Of a stretch of 64,000 bases of DNA, positions 46,835 through 56,402 are shown piece by piece. This DNA comes from Verrucomicrobia bacterium LP2A. Lineage in GTDB: Bacteria; Verrucomicrobiota; Verrucomicrobiia; Methylacidiphilales; Methylacidiphilaceae. The stretch lies in assembly GCA_000526255.1 (NCBI GenBank), contig JAFS01000002.1, positions 496,001 through 560,000 of the forward strand, read 5' to 3'. Within the stretch, counting starts at the first letter, position 1; each line of letters begins with the position of its first letter. The position numbers were made by a program, and so were the translations under genes. The notes under the pieces are model-generated. The model ran no database searches and was not told the DNA's origin. It worked only from the letters and a program-made list of their open reading frames with translations.

Positions 46835-49642
46835 ATGCCTATGCTCCGCTCCTGCCTCGGCATCCTTCTCTCCGCCGTCCTTCCCGGAATCCTCCTCCTC
46901 TTGATGGGCAATCCGGCTCCGGCGCTCGGTGCCGAGCCGGGACCGAGCAGCGTCCCCGCCGAGGAGGCGGCGACTCCTTCCGCGGCAGCCACCCAACCGG
47001 AGAGCGCGCCCTCTCCTTCGACCGGCCAAGCTCCGGCGGCGGCTCCGGAAGGCCCGGAAGCGGGCCCCGAAGCAGCGGCGCCATCCGCAGAAGCGCCGGC
47101 GGCGCCAGCTCCTGGGCCTGCGGCCCCGGCAGCTCCCGCACCTTCCGCGGCCGCTCCTCCCATCACGGTTCCTCAGGGCCCCCTGCCCGGGGGGGAGCTA
47201 CCCCCTGGTTTGGGTCCGGTTCTGGGCGAGGTGGATGTGGGGGCATCCACCCCTTACGAGTCGGTCGAGCCAGCCGAGCAGCCGGTCGGGGTGCTCGGCC
47301 CCGAGATGAGCGTCATGGAGACCCCGCGAACGGTTCAAATCGTGAACAAGGAGGAGATTCAGACCACCAACGCCCAGTCGGTCAATGATCTGGCCGCCTT
47401 CGTCCCGGGAATCAATCCGACGCAGATGACGGGCAGCCCCGTATCGGAACCGGTGATGCGGGGTCTTCCGGGGACAGCTTACCGCAACGGCATGCTCGTC
47501 GGGTTCAGCCAGTCCGCTCAATGGGGCCCGCTCATGAACATGAACGCCTACGACAACCTCGACGTCGTCACGGGCCCCGTCAGCATCGTCTTTGGTCCTC
47601 AAGAGATGGCCGGGGGGTTCGCCAACGAGGTCACCAAGCAGCCCTATTTCGACAAATTTCGGGGGACCGCGAGCTACACGGGCGGCATGTACAGCACCAA
47701 CTTCTGGAACATCGACATCGGGGGGCCGATCATCAAGGACAAGTTGGCCTACCGGGTCGACTACTTCGGGCAGGACGGCTATGCTCCCTACAACTACTAT
47801 GATGGAGCCTACCTCCAGCGGCAGTGCGCCCTTTTGGTACTCTCCGCCAAGCCCTACGACAACCTGACGATCGACTTCAACACCGAGTTCGACGTCAATC
47901 ATCTCAACACGGTGGCGGGCATCAACCGTCCCGACCAGGCCCTGATCAGCGACGGCCTCTATCAGACCGGCTCGCTCGCCGGATGGTACGGCCCTCCAGG
48001 AGTCCTCCATCCCGGGCTCGGGAGTGCTCCGCCGGGGTCGGGCTATGCGATGAACTGGGGTCCGCAGGAGCCGATCAGCCGCCGTTCCAACCTCTTCGCC
48101 AATTCCGAGAACTCAACCCAGCAGCTCTACTATGTCGCCCAGGCGATCGAGACGCTCAAGATCGATGAGGGCCTCTCGCTCGTGAACAACTCGATGTTCG
48201 AATACTTCAGCAGCTACGTCGATCAGGCCATCCCCTCGACGTTCTGGGCGGTGTTGCCGGCGGGATACGACTTCGACGACCGGCTCGAGCTCCGCGCCTC
48301 CTTCGACACCCCGATCGGAAGGAGCGGCCAGCCCGCGGCCTCCAGCGACTCGAGCGCAGAAGCCGAGAAGGGGCTCGGGGCGAAGCTCCACCACACGATC
48401 GATACGGGCTTGGAATTCCGTTTTTTCAGCGACACCGAGTATTCGGGAGCCTGGCACTCGCCGACGAACATCTGGAACATGACGCAACCCCTCACCTCGA
48501 GGGACTACTCTCCGCTGATCCCCTTTTCTACGGCGACGGCGGCTCCCTACAGCAATCCCTACCTGACCGATATTCCGGTCCCCGGCTATCCGGGCGCCTA
48601 CTACAACGTCTTCAACTACCTCTCGACCTCGGACACCTTTTACGAGCTTTCGCCCTTCTACCAGCACAAGGTCGACTTCACCGATCAGTGGAGCCTCCTT
48701 CTCTCGGGGAGGATGAATGCCTACTTCATCCAGGCTTCCCCGCCACCGGGAACCCCAGGCGACATTTCGGCGGCGGCCCCCTCTTTTGGGCTCCCGACCT
48801 TGACGTCGACCTCGATGAGCATGGTCCAGCCCGAAGTGTCGATCAGTCCCAGCTACAAGCCCTTTCCGTGGATGACCAACTACTTCACCTTCTTCTACGG
48901 ACAGACCACCCTGCTTTCCCAGTTCGGGAGCTTCGGCCCCTCCTATCCCTCCTCCTACTACCATCAGAACAATTTTCTCTACGAGCTGGGAACCAAGCTC
49001 AACCTTCTCCACGACCATCTCTTCCTGGGCTTTTCCGCCTACATGCAAAGCGGATACATTCCAGCGCAGGTCATCCCCGGGGGTCCGATCGCAACCGCCC
49101 AAGCGGACATCAGCGGGATTCAGCTCAACGGCAGCTACCAGCCCAACCGGAACTTCTGGCTCAACTTCGGCTATGCCTACATCGCCGCACAAGAGCAGTG
49201 GGCCGGACTCTCCCAGGGTCCCTTGGCGATGCAGCCCTACTCCACCTCCGTGGCGCGTCAATACGATCTGCCGACCGATCCGTTGGTCAACATGGCGGCA
49301 GCCAATTACCAGTTCATCGGGTTTCCGACCAACTACGGCAACCTGATGGCGACCTACAAGTTCAACAACGGCTTCGGCGTATCCCTCTGGGGGATCACCG
49401 AGAGCGGCAATTACATCTTCTACACCTATTCGACCCGGATTCCGACTTGGTACACCTTGAACGCCCGCCTCTTCTATGCCACCAAGCGGTGGGAAGCGAG
49501 CCTCTACGTCTACAACCTGACCAACGAGGAGTACTGGCTTCCCGGAGCTCCCGGTTTCAGCAATGCGCGGTTCATGAACTACGACTATATCGTTGCGCAG
49601 CTCCCCTTCTGGATCCAAGGCACGGTCCAGATCAACTTTTGA
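46835..49642 (+). CDS. TonB-dependent outer-membrane receptor with Ala/Pro-rich N-terminal linker
   Basis: The 935-residue protein has a signal peptide ending near residue 32. An unusual low-complexity segment of about 80 residues, mostly Ala, Pro, Glu and Gly, precedes the plug domain (PRTVQIVNKEEIQTTNAQSV, the VMRGLPGT segment, VVTGPVSIVFGP). A long beta-barrel ends in aromatic QGTVQINF, the outer-membrane insertion signal. Plug and barrel resemble siderophore receptors; the ligand is unknown. No separate signalling domain is present. It is probably energised by the adjacent TonB and controlled by the upstream two-component system. Confidence 0.92.
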   Translation: MPMLRSCLGILLSAVLPGILLLLMGNPAPALGAEPGPSSVPAEEAATPSAAATQPESAPSPSTGQAPAAAPEGPEAGPEAAAPSAEAPAAPAPGPAAPAAPAPSAAAPPITVPQGPLPGGELPPGLGPVLGEVDVGASTPYESVEPAEQPVGVLGPEMSVMETPRTVQIVNKEEIQTTNAQSVNDLAAFVPGINPTQMTGSPVSEPVMRGLPGTAYRNGMLVGFSQSAQWGPLMNMNAYDNLDVVTGPVSIVFGPQEMAGGFANEVTKQPYFDKFRGTASYTGGMYSTNFWNIDIGGPIIKDKLAYRVDYFGQDGYAPYNYYDGAYLQRQCALLVLSAKPYDNLTIDFNTEFDVNHLNTVAGINRPDQALISDGLYQTGSLAGWYGPPGVLHPGLGSAPPGSGYAMNWGPQEPISRRSNLFANSENSTQQLYYVAQAIETLKIDEGLSLVNNSMFEYFSSYVDQAIPSTFWAVLPAGYDFDDRLELRASFDTPIGRSGQPAASSDSSAEAEKGLGAKLHHTIDTGLEFRFFSDTEYSGAWHSPTNIWNMTQPLTSRDYSPLIPFSTATAAPYSNPYLTDIPVPGYPGAYYNVFNYLSTSDTFYELSPFYQHKVDFTDQWSLLLSGRMNAYFIQASPPPGTPGDISAAAPSFGLPTLTSTSMSMVQPEVSISPSYKPFPWMTNYFTFFYGQTTLLSQFGSFGPSYPSSYYHQNNFLYELGTKLNLLHDHLFLGFSAYMQSGYIPAQVIPGGPIATAQADISGIQLNGSYQPNRNFWLNFGYAYIAAQEQWAGLSQGPLAMQPYSTSVARQYDLPTDPLVNMAAANYQFIGFPTNYGNLMATYKFNNGFGVSLWGITESGNYIFYTYSTRIPTWYTLNARLFYATKRWEASLYVYNLTNEEYWLPGAPGFSNARFMNYDYIVAQLPFWIQGTVQINF

Positions 49643-49699
49643 CGGCGTCCGGCCCCTTGACCTTGCCGCAGGGGCAGAGCTCCGCTCTGTCCGCCAGCG

Positions 49700-50257
49700 C
49701 TACTTGCGGGAGGGGCTCGCCGGGGCATTCACCTCGGCTGCCGCTTCCTCGTCGGCCCTCACGATCAGCTCGTCGAGCAGGGGTGCCATGGCGATCTCGA
49801 GCCGAAGCAGGGAAGGCTTGCGGGGATCGCCTTCTCCGCAATTCGACGTTCCGGCGAAGAGATAGGAGGCCAGCTCCTCCCGATCCGGCTCCGAAAGGGT
49901 GCGCAGCACTCGCACCACCAGCTCCGGTTCGGCCGAGACGGCATAGGCGGTCAGCATGGCCGCTTCCACGTCCTCGATGGCGAGCAACTCTTTTGCACCC
50001 AGAAGCACGCTCCGCATGGTCGCCTCCGCCCTGGGCCCTCCCTCGATGAGCGAGGCCCGGACCCGCCGCAGGAGCGGCCGAAGCCTCTGGTCGAGGACGC
50101 CGGGATACTCGGGAAGGGGGGCTTTCCGAAGGGCGCCACCCACGCTCTGAAACTCCGCTTGAAAATTCGCCGTGCTCTCCGCCGCCCGGAGAGAGCCTCC
50201 CGCTCCTACCAGGCCGATCCAGCACAGGCCAATGCTCACCCACCGTTTCTTGCTCAT
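49700..50257 (-). CDS. secreted protein of unknown function, cotranscribed with hpnDE
   Basis: The 185-residue protein has a signal peptide (KKRWVSIGLCWIGLVGAGGSLRA, cleaved near residue 25) and a mainly helical mature part. I recognise no domain. One Cys occurs in the mature part (NCGEG). The start at 50257 follows GGAGAG and lies 11 bp after the hpnDE stop, so it is likely part of the same transcript. A role at the periplasmic side of squalene or hopanoid handling is possible but rests only on position. Its stop faces the receptor gene, 57 bp away. Confidence 0.6.
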   Translation of the reverse strand: MSKKRWVSIGLCWIGLVGAGGSLRAAESTANFQAEFQSVGGALRKAPLPEYPGVLDQRLRPLLRRVRASLIEGGPRAEATMRSVLLGAKELLAIEDVEAAMLTAYAVSAEPELVVRVLRTLSEPDREELASYLFAGTSNCGEGDPRKPSLLRLEIAMAPLLDELIVRADEEAAAEVNAPASPSRK

Positions 50258-50268
50258 GGTACTCTCCG

Positions 50269-52506
50269 CTACCCCCCTGCCTCCGCCATCGCCCATTTTC
50301 CGCTGGGAGAGGGCGACGATGCCTTCTCTTCTTCCGCCCGGTTCATCATCCGGACGGCGGAAATCCCGCTCTGGACCGCTCCCTCGATGGTGGCGGGGAG
50401 GCTCGTGTCGGTCCAATCCCCCGCAATCCAGAGATTACGCCATTCGCTCCGCGGACCCGGTCGCAACCCGCATTCCGCTGGGCTCAGGGAAGGAGTGCCC
50501 CCTTGCGCCCGGTAGAGAAAGGAATGGAGGAGCCGAGCCTCGGCCGCTTCTGGCAGCCGCTTCCGAAGCTCTTCCATCACTCGATCCGCTACGGCCTCCC
50601 GTGATAGCTCCTTCCAGGACTGGGCGGCGCTGATGACCGCCGCGTATGCATGGCCGCGAGCCGAGCTCCTCCCCAAGATGCGTTCACGGGAAAAGAGCCA
50701 ATGGAGGTCCGAGTCGAGGAAGCCGACTACGGTTTCCCGCGTCAGCGGCCGATCGGTCCAGAGGTAGAGATTGAGGATCGCTTCCTCCCCGATCGATCGG
50801 CAGATTGCTTGGAGCCGGCTCTCCGAGGGCAAGAGCGAGCGGAGGGAGTTCCAGGGCAGAGCGCTCACGACCTGGTCGACCTCACGACGCTCCCCGGAGG
50901 CATCTTCGATCGCCTCCAGCCGATCGTCGGCAAAGAGGAGCCGTCTCACCGGAGAACGACAGACGAGGCTCCCCCCACAGTAGCGCAAGAGCCGCTCGCA
51001 CTCCTTCGCCAAGAGATCGCCCAGATTGCCACTGCAAAAAGCCAGAGCCGAATCCTTCCGGCCCCCCAAGAGAGCCCGGCGGATGACGGCCGCCAGCATT
51101 TGGGCGGAAGCTCGGCCAAGTTCCTGGTTGCAAGCGGCCAGGCAAAGAGGTTCCCAAAGGGTCCGGACGATCCCTGGGGACTGTTTTCTCCGCTGCAGCC
51201 AGCGCTCCGCCGTCTCCTCCGGGAGCGGCTCCTGTCCGAGAATGAGCGAGCCGATCAGCCGGATGGCTACCAGGCGATCTCCCCAGGATATCTCCCGATA
51301 TCCGAGAAAGGCCCCCAGCAGATGCCAGGGAGAAGGAAGAGGCCAAGCCGCCAGGACACTCTCCCCGGCACGACTGCGAAACGGAATCCGGAGGGGATCG
51401 ATCCAGAGCAGCTTCCGCTCCGCGCCTAAGGAGCGGAGCAGCCGGAGGGTCTCCCGGTAGCACCCCATCAGAAGGTGTTGCCCGGTGTCGAGCCTCTCCC
51501 CGGTCTTGACCTCGAGGAAGCTCCCCGCTCGGCCCCCGACCTCCGCCCGCGCCTCTCGGAGCGTCACCCGATCCCCCGCGATGGTCGCCTCCACGGCCGC
51601 CGCCATGCCCGCCAGCCCGGCGCCCAAGACGACGACATTTCGAGGCGGATTCCAGGAGAGGCGTCGCTGTCGAAAGAAGGCAAAGAGGGCGGCCACCATC
51701 CTCCCGGCGCGCTCGAGCTTCCCCATCCGGCCAGCACCAGAGAAGATCCGAAAATCCGCCTTGCGAATCTTCTCGAGGATTGCCTGATAGACCGCTCGCA
51801 TCGCCTCGGAGGCGACCAGCTTCCGCTGATCCTCGGGATGAATCCACCGGCGCGAACGGGCAAAGTAATGCTTGGCCCGAAGATATTGGAAGAGGCAGAG
51901 ATCGTGCATCTCCCGACTCCACTTGCCCTGAAAGACGTCCTCGACGCCGAGCCCGAACTCGGCGAGCTCCTCTTCCGGCAGATAGACCCGGCCGACGGCA
52001 GCGTCCTTCTGCACGTCGCGCAGAATGTTCGTGATCTGAAACGCCATGCCCAAGTCCTCCGCGTAGGAGCGGCTCTCGGGCCTTTGGCAGCCAAAGATTT
52101 CGATGCTCACGAGACCCACCGCGCTCGCGACCCGCCGGCAATAGACCTCGAGCTCGGCGAACGTCCGGTACCGGCTCTGCCCCAGATCCATTTCGACTCC
52201 ATTGACCACCTCATCGAGCGGCTCTCGGGCGACCCGGTAGCGGCGAACGACCGACGCCAGCTCTTTCCCGAGCGGCGAGAGGGGCGCTCCTTGGTATGCC
52301 CGATCGATCTCGCCGCGCCAAAATGCAATTCCCTCCTGCTTCTCGGCGAGCGAGAGGGAAGAAGAATCGGCCACGTCATCCACGACCCGGCAGAAGCCGT
52401 AGAAGACGGCCATGGCTTGCCGTGTCTCCCTCGGGAGGCAAAAGAAAGCAGCGGCCAGATTCGACCCGCTGCGCGCCGTGAGCGATTGCCCCGTCTCCGT
52501 TTCCAT
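50269..52506 (-). CDS. presqualene diphosphate synthase / hydroxysqualene dehydroxylase fusion (HpnD-HpnE)
   Basis: The 745-residue protein fuses two enzymes that are normally separate. Residues 1 to about 280 are a squalene/phytoene synthase domain with both aspartate motifs, DDVAD at 43-47 and NILRDVQKD at 160-168. Residues from about 288 are a flavin amine-oxidase-type enzyme with GAGLAG at 295-300, the LREARAEVGGRAGSF segment and a late WIAGDWTDTSLPATIEGAVQSG. Together they would turn farnesyl diphosphate into presqualene diphosphate and reduce hydroxysqualene to squalene, the hopanoid precursor. HpnC is not seen here. The ATG follows AAGGAGA. Carotenoid synthesis (CrtB plus a desaturase) is the main alternative. 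Confidence 0.85.
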   Translation of the reverse strand: METETGQSLTARSGSNLAAAFFCLPRETRQAMAVFYGFCRVVDDVADSSSLSLAEKQEGIAFWRGEIDRAYQGAPLSPLGKELASVVRRYRVAREPLDEVVNGVEMDLGQSRYRTFAELEVYCRRVASAVGLVSIEIFGCQRPESRSYAEDLGMAFQITNILRDVQKDAAVGRVYLPEEELAEFGLGVEDVFQGKWSREMHDLCLFQYLRAKHYFARSRRWIHPEDQRKLVASEAMRAVYQAILEKIRKADFRIFSGAGRMGKLERAGRMVAALFAFFRQRRLSWNPPRNVVVLGAGLAGMAAAVEATIAGDRVTLREARAEVGGRAGSFLEVKTGERLDTGQHLLMGCYRETLRLLRSLGAERKLLWIDPLRIPFRSRAGESVLAAWPLPSPWHLLGAFLGYREISWGDRLVAIRLIGSLILGQEPLPEETAERWLQRRKQSPGIVRTLWEPLCLAACNQELGRASAQMLAAVIRRALLGGRKDSALAFCSGNLGDLLAKECERLLRYCGGSLVCRSPVRRLLFADDRLEAIEDASGERREVDQVVSALPWNSLRSLLPSESRLQAICRSIGEEAILNLYLWTDRPLTRETVVGFLDSDLHWLFSRERILGRSSARGHAYAAVISAAQSWKELSREAVADRVMEELRKRLPEAAEARLLHSFLYRAQGGTPSLSPAECGLRPGPRSEWRNLWIAGDWTDTSLPATIEGAVQSGISAVRMMNRAEEEKASSPSPSGKWAMAEAGG

Positions 52507-52690
52507 TGATCGCGTCTCCTTATTAGCGATTCTCGAGGAAATGCCGAGAACGGATTTCCGTTCCCTTCTCCACATTCGATCGGGAGGCGGAGAGAGGCCG
52601 GCCTCGCTGACGGAAGGCTTGCCTTTCTCGATGCCTGGGAAATAATCGCATCGCTCGCACGAGCATCGTGCCGGCGCGAACGCACTTCCG

Positions 52691-53671
<981 letters not shown>

Positions 53672-53694
53672 AGTTGTCCGCCGCCGCTCGCTCC

Positions 53695-54981
53695 ATGATC
53701 GCCGCCCCGGGTCGGGATCTTCGGAATACGGTGCTGCGCATCAACCTGTTCCAGCTCTTCAACACCGCTTCTTTCACCCTCGTCAACGGGGTCCCAATGA
53801 TCCTCTTTTTCCGGGAGTTGGGGGCCTCCGATTTTCTGCTGGGGATCGTCGCCGCCCTCGGTCCTGTGCTCAATCTCCTGCAGATTCCGGCGACCCGCTA
53901 CCTGCCCCGGATCGGCTACCGGCGCCTTGTGGTCGGAGGATGGTCGCTTCGCACCGGCTTTATCGCCGGTATGGCGCTCCTCCCATGGGCGGTCCCCCGG
54001 ATCGGCTACGAAGCGGCAACGGCGACAATGCTCCTCTTGCTCTTTGCCTACAACGCGTCCCGAGGAGCCTCTCTCTGCGGCTTTCTCCCTTGGATGGCCT
54101 CCCTGGTCCCGGAAGGTTCGCGCGGCTGGTATCTGGCTCGGGATCTTTTTTTCTCGGCCGCGGCCAACCTGCTCATCCTGGCGAGCTCCTTCCTTCTTTT
54201 TCGCGGCCGTTCTTCCCTCACGACCTTTTCCTGGATCTTCTGGGGAAGCTTCGCCGCCGGGATCTGCAGTCTTTGGCTTCTCCGGCAAGTGCCAGACGTT
54301 CCAGTGGCCTCCGCTGACCGGAGTGGGTCCAAGGATGCCCAAAAGCCTTCCGGGAGTCGTGGGTTGCTTAATCTACTTGCCTTCAACGGGTTGACCGCAA
54401 GCTCCCTCGCGGCGGGCGCGGTCTTCTGGGTTCCTCTGCTGCAAGCCGAGTACCGGTGGAGCCCTGCCGCTGTCTTCGGGCTCTTGGCTGGCCAGAGCGG
54501 GGTGATCCTCCTCAGCCTGGCCTTCTTGCGGAACCGGATCGACCGGTTCGGCAACCGCCCGGCGCTCTTCGCTTCGGTCTTCGCGATGGTGATCTGCTTT
54601 GTCCTTTGGCTGGCGATCGCCGCTCGTCTGCTCCCGATCCATCCGATCACCCTGGCGATCCTCGTCTCTTCTTGGGGGATCGGGTTTTCCTGCTTTCAAG
54701 TCGGGAACGTTCATCTGGCGATGCAGCTCGCCCCTCGGGAAGGCCGCAGCGAATATTTCGCCCGTTTTAGCGTGGTCAACAGCCTGGCATTGGGAGCAGG
54801 TCCCATCCTTTGGGGGGCCTTCCTGGCCTTCTTTCCGGGCGGGAAGCGCTCGATCGGCCCCTGGGAAATCGACGCCTACGTCGTCCTCTTCCTCTGCTTG
54901 AGCCTGCTCATGGCGGCGAGCCTCTTCTTTTTGGCTCGCCTTCCCGGCGAGAGGACTCCGCAATCCTCTCCCGCACGATGA
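53695..54981 (+). CDS. MFS transporter
   Basis: The 428-residue protein has about twelve hydrophobic segments in two groups of six, separated by a cytoplasmic loop rich in Ser, Lys and Asp near residue 205. Small-residue motifs in TM1-TM2 (LFFRELGASDFLLGIVAALGP) are typical of the major facilitator group. No substrate signature is visible. It directly follows the deoxyhypusine synthase-like gene, so polyamine export is a possibility based only on position. A TTG at 53674 is an alternative start; neither has a good ribosome binding site. Confidence 0.8.
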   Translation: MIAAPGRDLRNTVLRINLFQLFNTASFTLVNGVPMILFFRELGASDFLLGIVAALGPVLNLLQIPATRYLPRIGYRRLVVGGWSLRTGFIAGMALLPWAVPRIGYEAATATMLLLLFAYNASRGASLCGFLPWMASLVPEGSRGWYLARDLFFSAAANLLILASSFLLFRGRSSLTTFSWIFWGSFAAGICSLWLLRQVPDVPVASADRSGSKDAQKPSGSRGLLNLLAFNGLTASSLAAGAVFWVPLLQAEYRWSPAAVFGLLAGQSGVILLSLAFLRNRIDRFGNRPALFASVFAMVICFVLWLAIAARLLPIHPITLAILVSSWGIGFSCFQVGNVHLAMQLAPREGRSEYFARFSVVNSLALGAGPILWGAFLAFFPGGKRSIGPWEIDAYVVLFLCLSLLMAASLFFLARLPGERTPQSSPAR

Positions 54982-55036
54982 GCGCCGGCTCGTGGAGGCG
55001 ACCTCCTGAAGGGTTGCGAAAACTCTTTTTGCTCCC

Positions 55037-55066
55037 TTGATTCCCGGAGAGGCGGCATCCTATAGT
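55037..55066 (+). promoter_or_regulatory. sigma-70-type promoter for pntAA
   Basis: TTGATT at 55037-55042 and TATAGT at 55061-55066 are separated by 18 bp and lie 33 bp upstream of the pntAA ATG at 55099. The layout predicts a transcription start near 55073. That argues against the upstream GTG at 55069 as the translation start. Confidence 0.5.
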
Positions 55067-55098
55067 GGGTGCCCTTTTCCAAGCAAAAGACCGACCGC

Positions 55099-56250
55099 AT
55101 GATCTTGGCAACTTGTCGCGAAACGCTGCCAGGGGAAAACCGGGTTTCTTTCGTTCCCGAGGGAATTCCCGCCCTGGCCAAGTTGGGCTTCGAAATCATG
55201 CTCGAATCGGGCGCGGGAGAGGCGGCCGGTTTTTCCGATCATGCTTATCGGGAACGCGGGACGCGCTTGGAAAGCCGCGGCGAGGTACTCCGCCAAGCTC
55301 AGATTCTTTGTCAATTCCACGCGCCCTCCTCGGAGGACATAGAGGCGCTCTCCCCTGGGGCCGTGGTGCTCTCGCTTCTCTACCCCTTCTCCCGCCTGCC
55401 GCTCGTTGAGGAGATGGCCAAGAGAGGGCTCACCGTCTTTGCCATGGAGCTGCTTCCCAGGATCAGTCGAGCTCAGTCGATGGACGTGCTCAGTTCCCAG
55501 AGCACGGTGGCGGGCTACCGTGCCATGGTGCTGGCTGCCTCCTCTCTGCCCCGTTTCTTCCCCATGCTGATGGCCCCCGCCGGAACGATCCCTCCGGCAC
55601 GCGTCTTCGTCATTGGCGCCGGCGTGGCCGGGCTGCAGGCGATCGCGACGGCGCGGCGCCTTGGGGCCATCGTCGAGGCCCATGACGTTCGTCCGGTGGC
55701 CAAGGAGCAGGTCGAAAGCCTGGGTGCCCGATTTGTCGGGCTCGAGATGGAGCGGGAGAAGGCGGAGGACGCGTCGGGTTACGCCAAGGCTCAATCGGAA
55801 GAGTTCCTCCGACGCCAGCGCGAGCTGATCGCCACCCAATGCCAAAAGGCCGATGTCGTCGTCACGACAGCCCTCATTCCAGGCAAGCGCGCACCCGCTC
55901 TTATCTCCAAGGAGGCCGTGGAAAGGATGCGGACCGGGTCGGTCATCGTCGACCTCGCAGCAGAGCAAGGCGGGAACTGCGAGCTCACCGAGCCCGGGCA
56001 GACCGTCGTTCGCTCCGGAGTCACCCTGCATGGCCCGCTCAATCCAGCGTCCGCGCTGGCACCGCAAGCAAGCCTCTTTTATTCCAAGAACCTCCAGGCC
56101 TTTCTCACCCTCCTGGTGAAAGACGGAGCGGTGCAGATTCAACCGGAGGACCCGATCTTCGAGCAGACGCTAGTCTGCCGCGAGGGACAGATCGTTCACG
56201 AAGCCGTTCGCAAGGCGAGCGAAGCCGGTCGCCCCGCATCGGCGGGCTGA
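55099..56250 (+). CDS. NAD(P) transhydrogenase subunit alpha, NAD-binding part (PntAA type)
   Basis: The 383-residue protein is domain I of proton-translocating transhydrogenase: RETLPGENRVSFVPEG at the start, LPRISRAQSMDVLSSQSTVAGYRA, and the NAD-binding FVIGAGVAGLQAIATARRLGAIVEAHD near residue 170. It belongs to the split type in which the alpha subunit is two proteins. The membrane subunits PntAB and PntB do not follow; downstream there is a gap and an opposite-strand gene. Alanine dehydrogenase is a relative, but RPVAKEQVESLGARFV favours PntAA. The ATG fits the promoter just upstream. Confidence 0.88.
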   Translation: MILATCRETLPGENRVSFVPEGIPALAKLGFEIMLESGAGEAAGFSDHAYRERGTRLESRGEVLRQAQILCQFHAPSSEDIEALSPGAVVLSLLYPFSRLPLVEEMAKRGLTVFAMELLPRISRAQSMDVLSSQSTVAGYRAMVLAASSLPRFFPMLMAPAGTIPPARVFVIGAGVAGLQAIATARRLGAIVEAHDVRPVAKEQVESLGARFVGLEMEREKAEDASGYAKAQSEEFLRRQRELIATQCQKADVVVTTALIPGKRAPALISKEAVERMRTGSVIVDLAAEQGGNCELTEPGQTVVRSGVTLHGPLNPASALAPQASLFYSKNLQAFLTLLVKDGAVQIQPEDPIFEQTLVCREGQIVHEAVRKASEAGRPASAG

Positions 56251-56333
56251 TCGTTCGCGATTCGGGGAGGGCCTTGCTACGGGATTTGCGGGCATCGACA
56301 ACGATCTGTTCCCGCTCCCGAAGACCAGGAACG

Positions 56334-56351
56334 TTTTCGCGGACGCGAAAA
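56334..56351. repeat. short perfect palindrome in the pntAA-qor spacer
   Basis: TTTTCGCG and CGCGAAAA flank two bases (GA), giving an 8-bp perfect dyad between the convergent ends of pntAA and the quinone reductase gene. No T-tract follows outside the stem, so it is at best a weak terminator. The 152-bp spacer holds no other recognisable element. Confidence 0.35.
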
Positions 56352-56402
56352 AGGACTTGAACCGGTGCGCCACCGGGCCTACTGCCGCTCTCTGGCTGCA
56401 GT

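Noticed and set aside
56341-56400. tRNA-like T-arm sequence (GGTTCAAGTCC on the minus strand)
   Set aside because: No acceptor stem, anticodon arm or D-arm can be folded around it, and the downstream bases do not pair.
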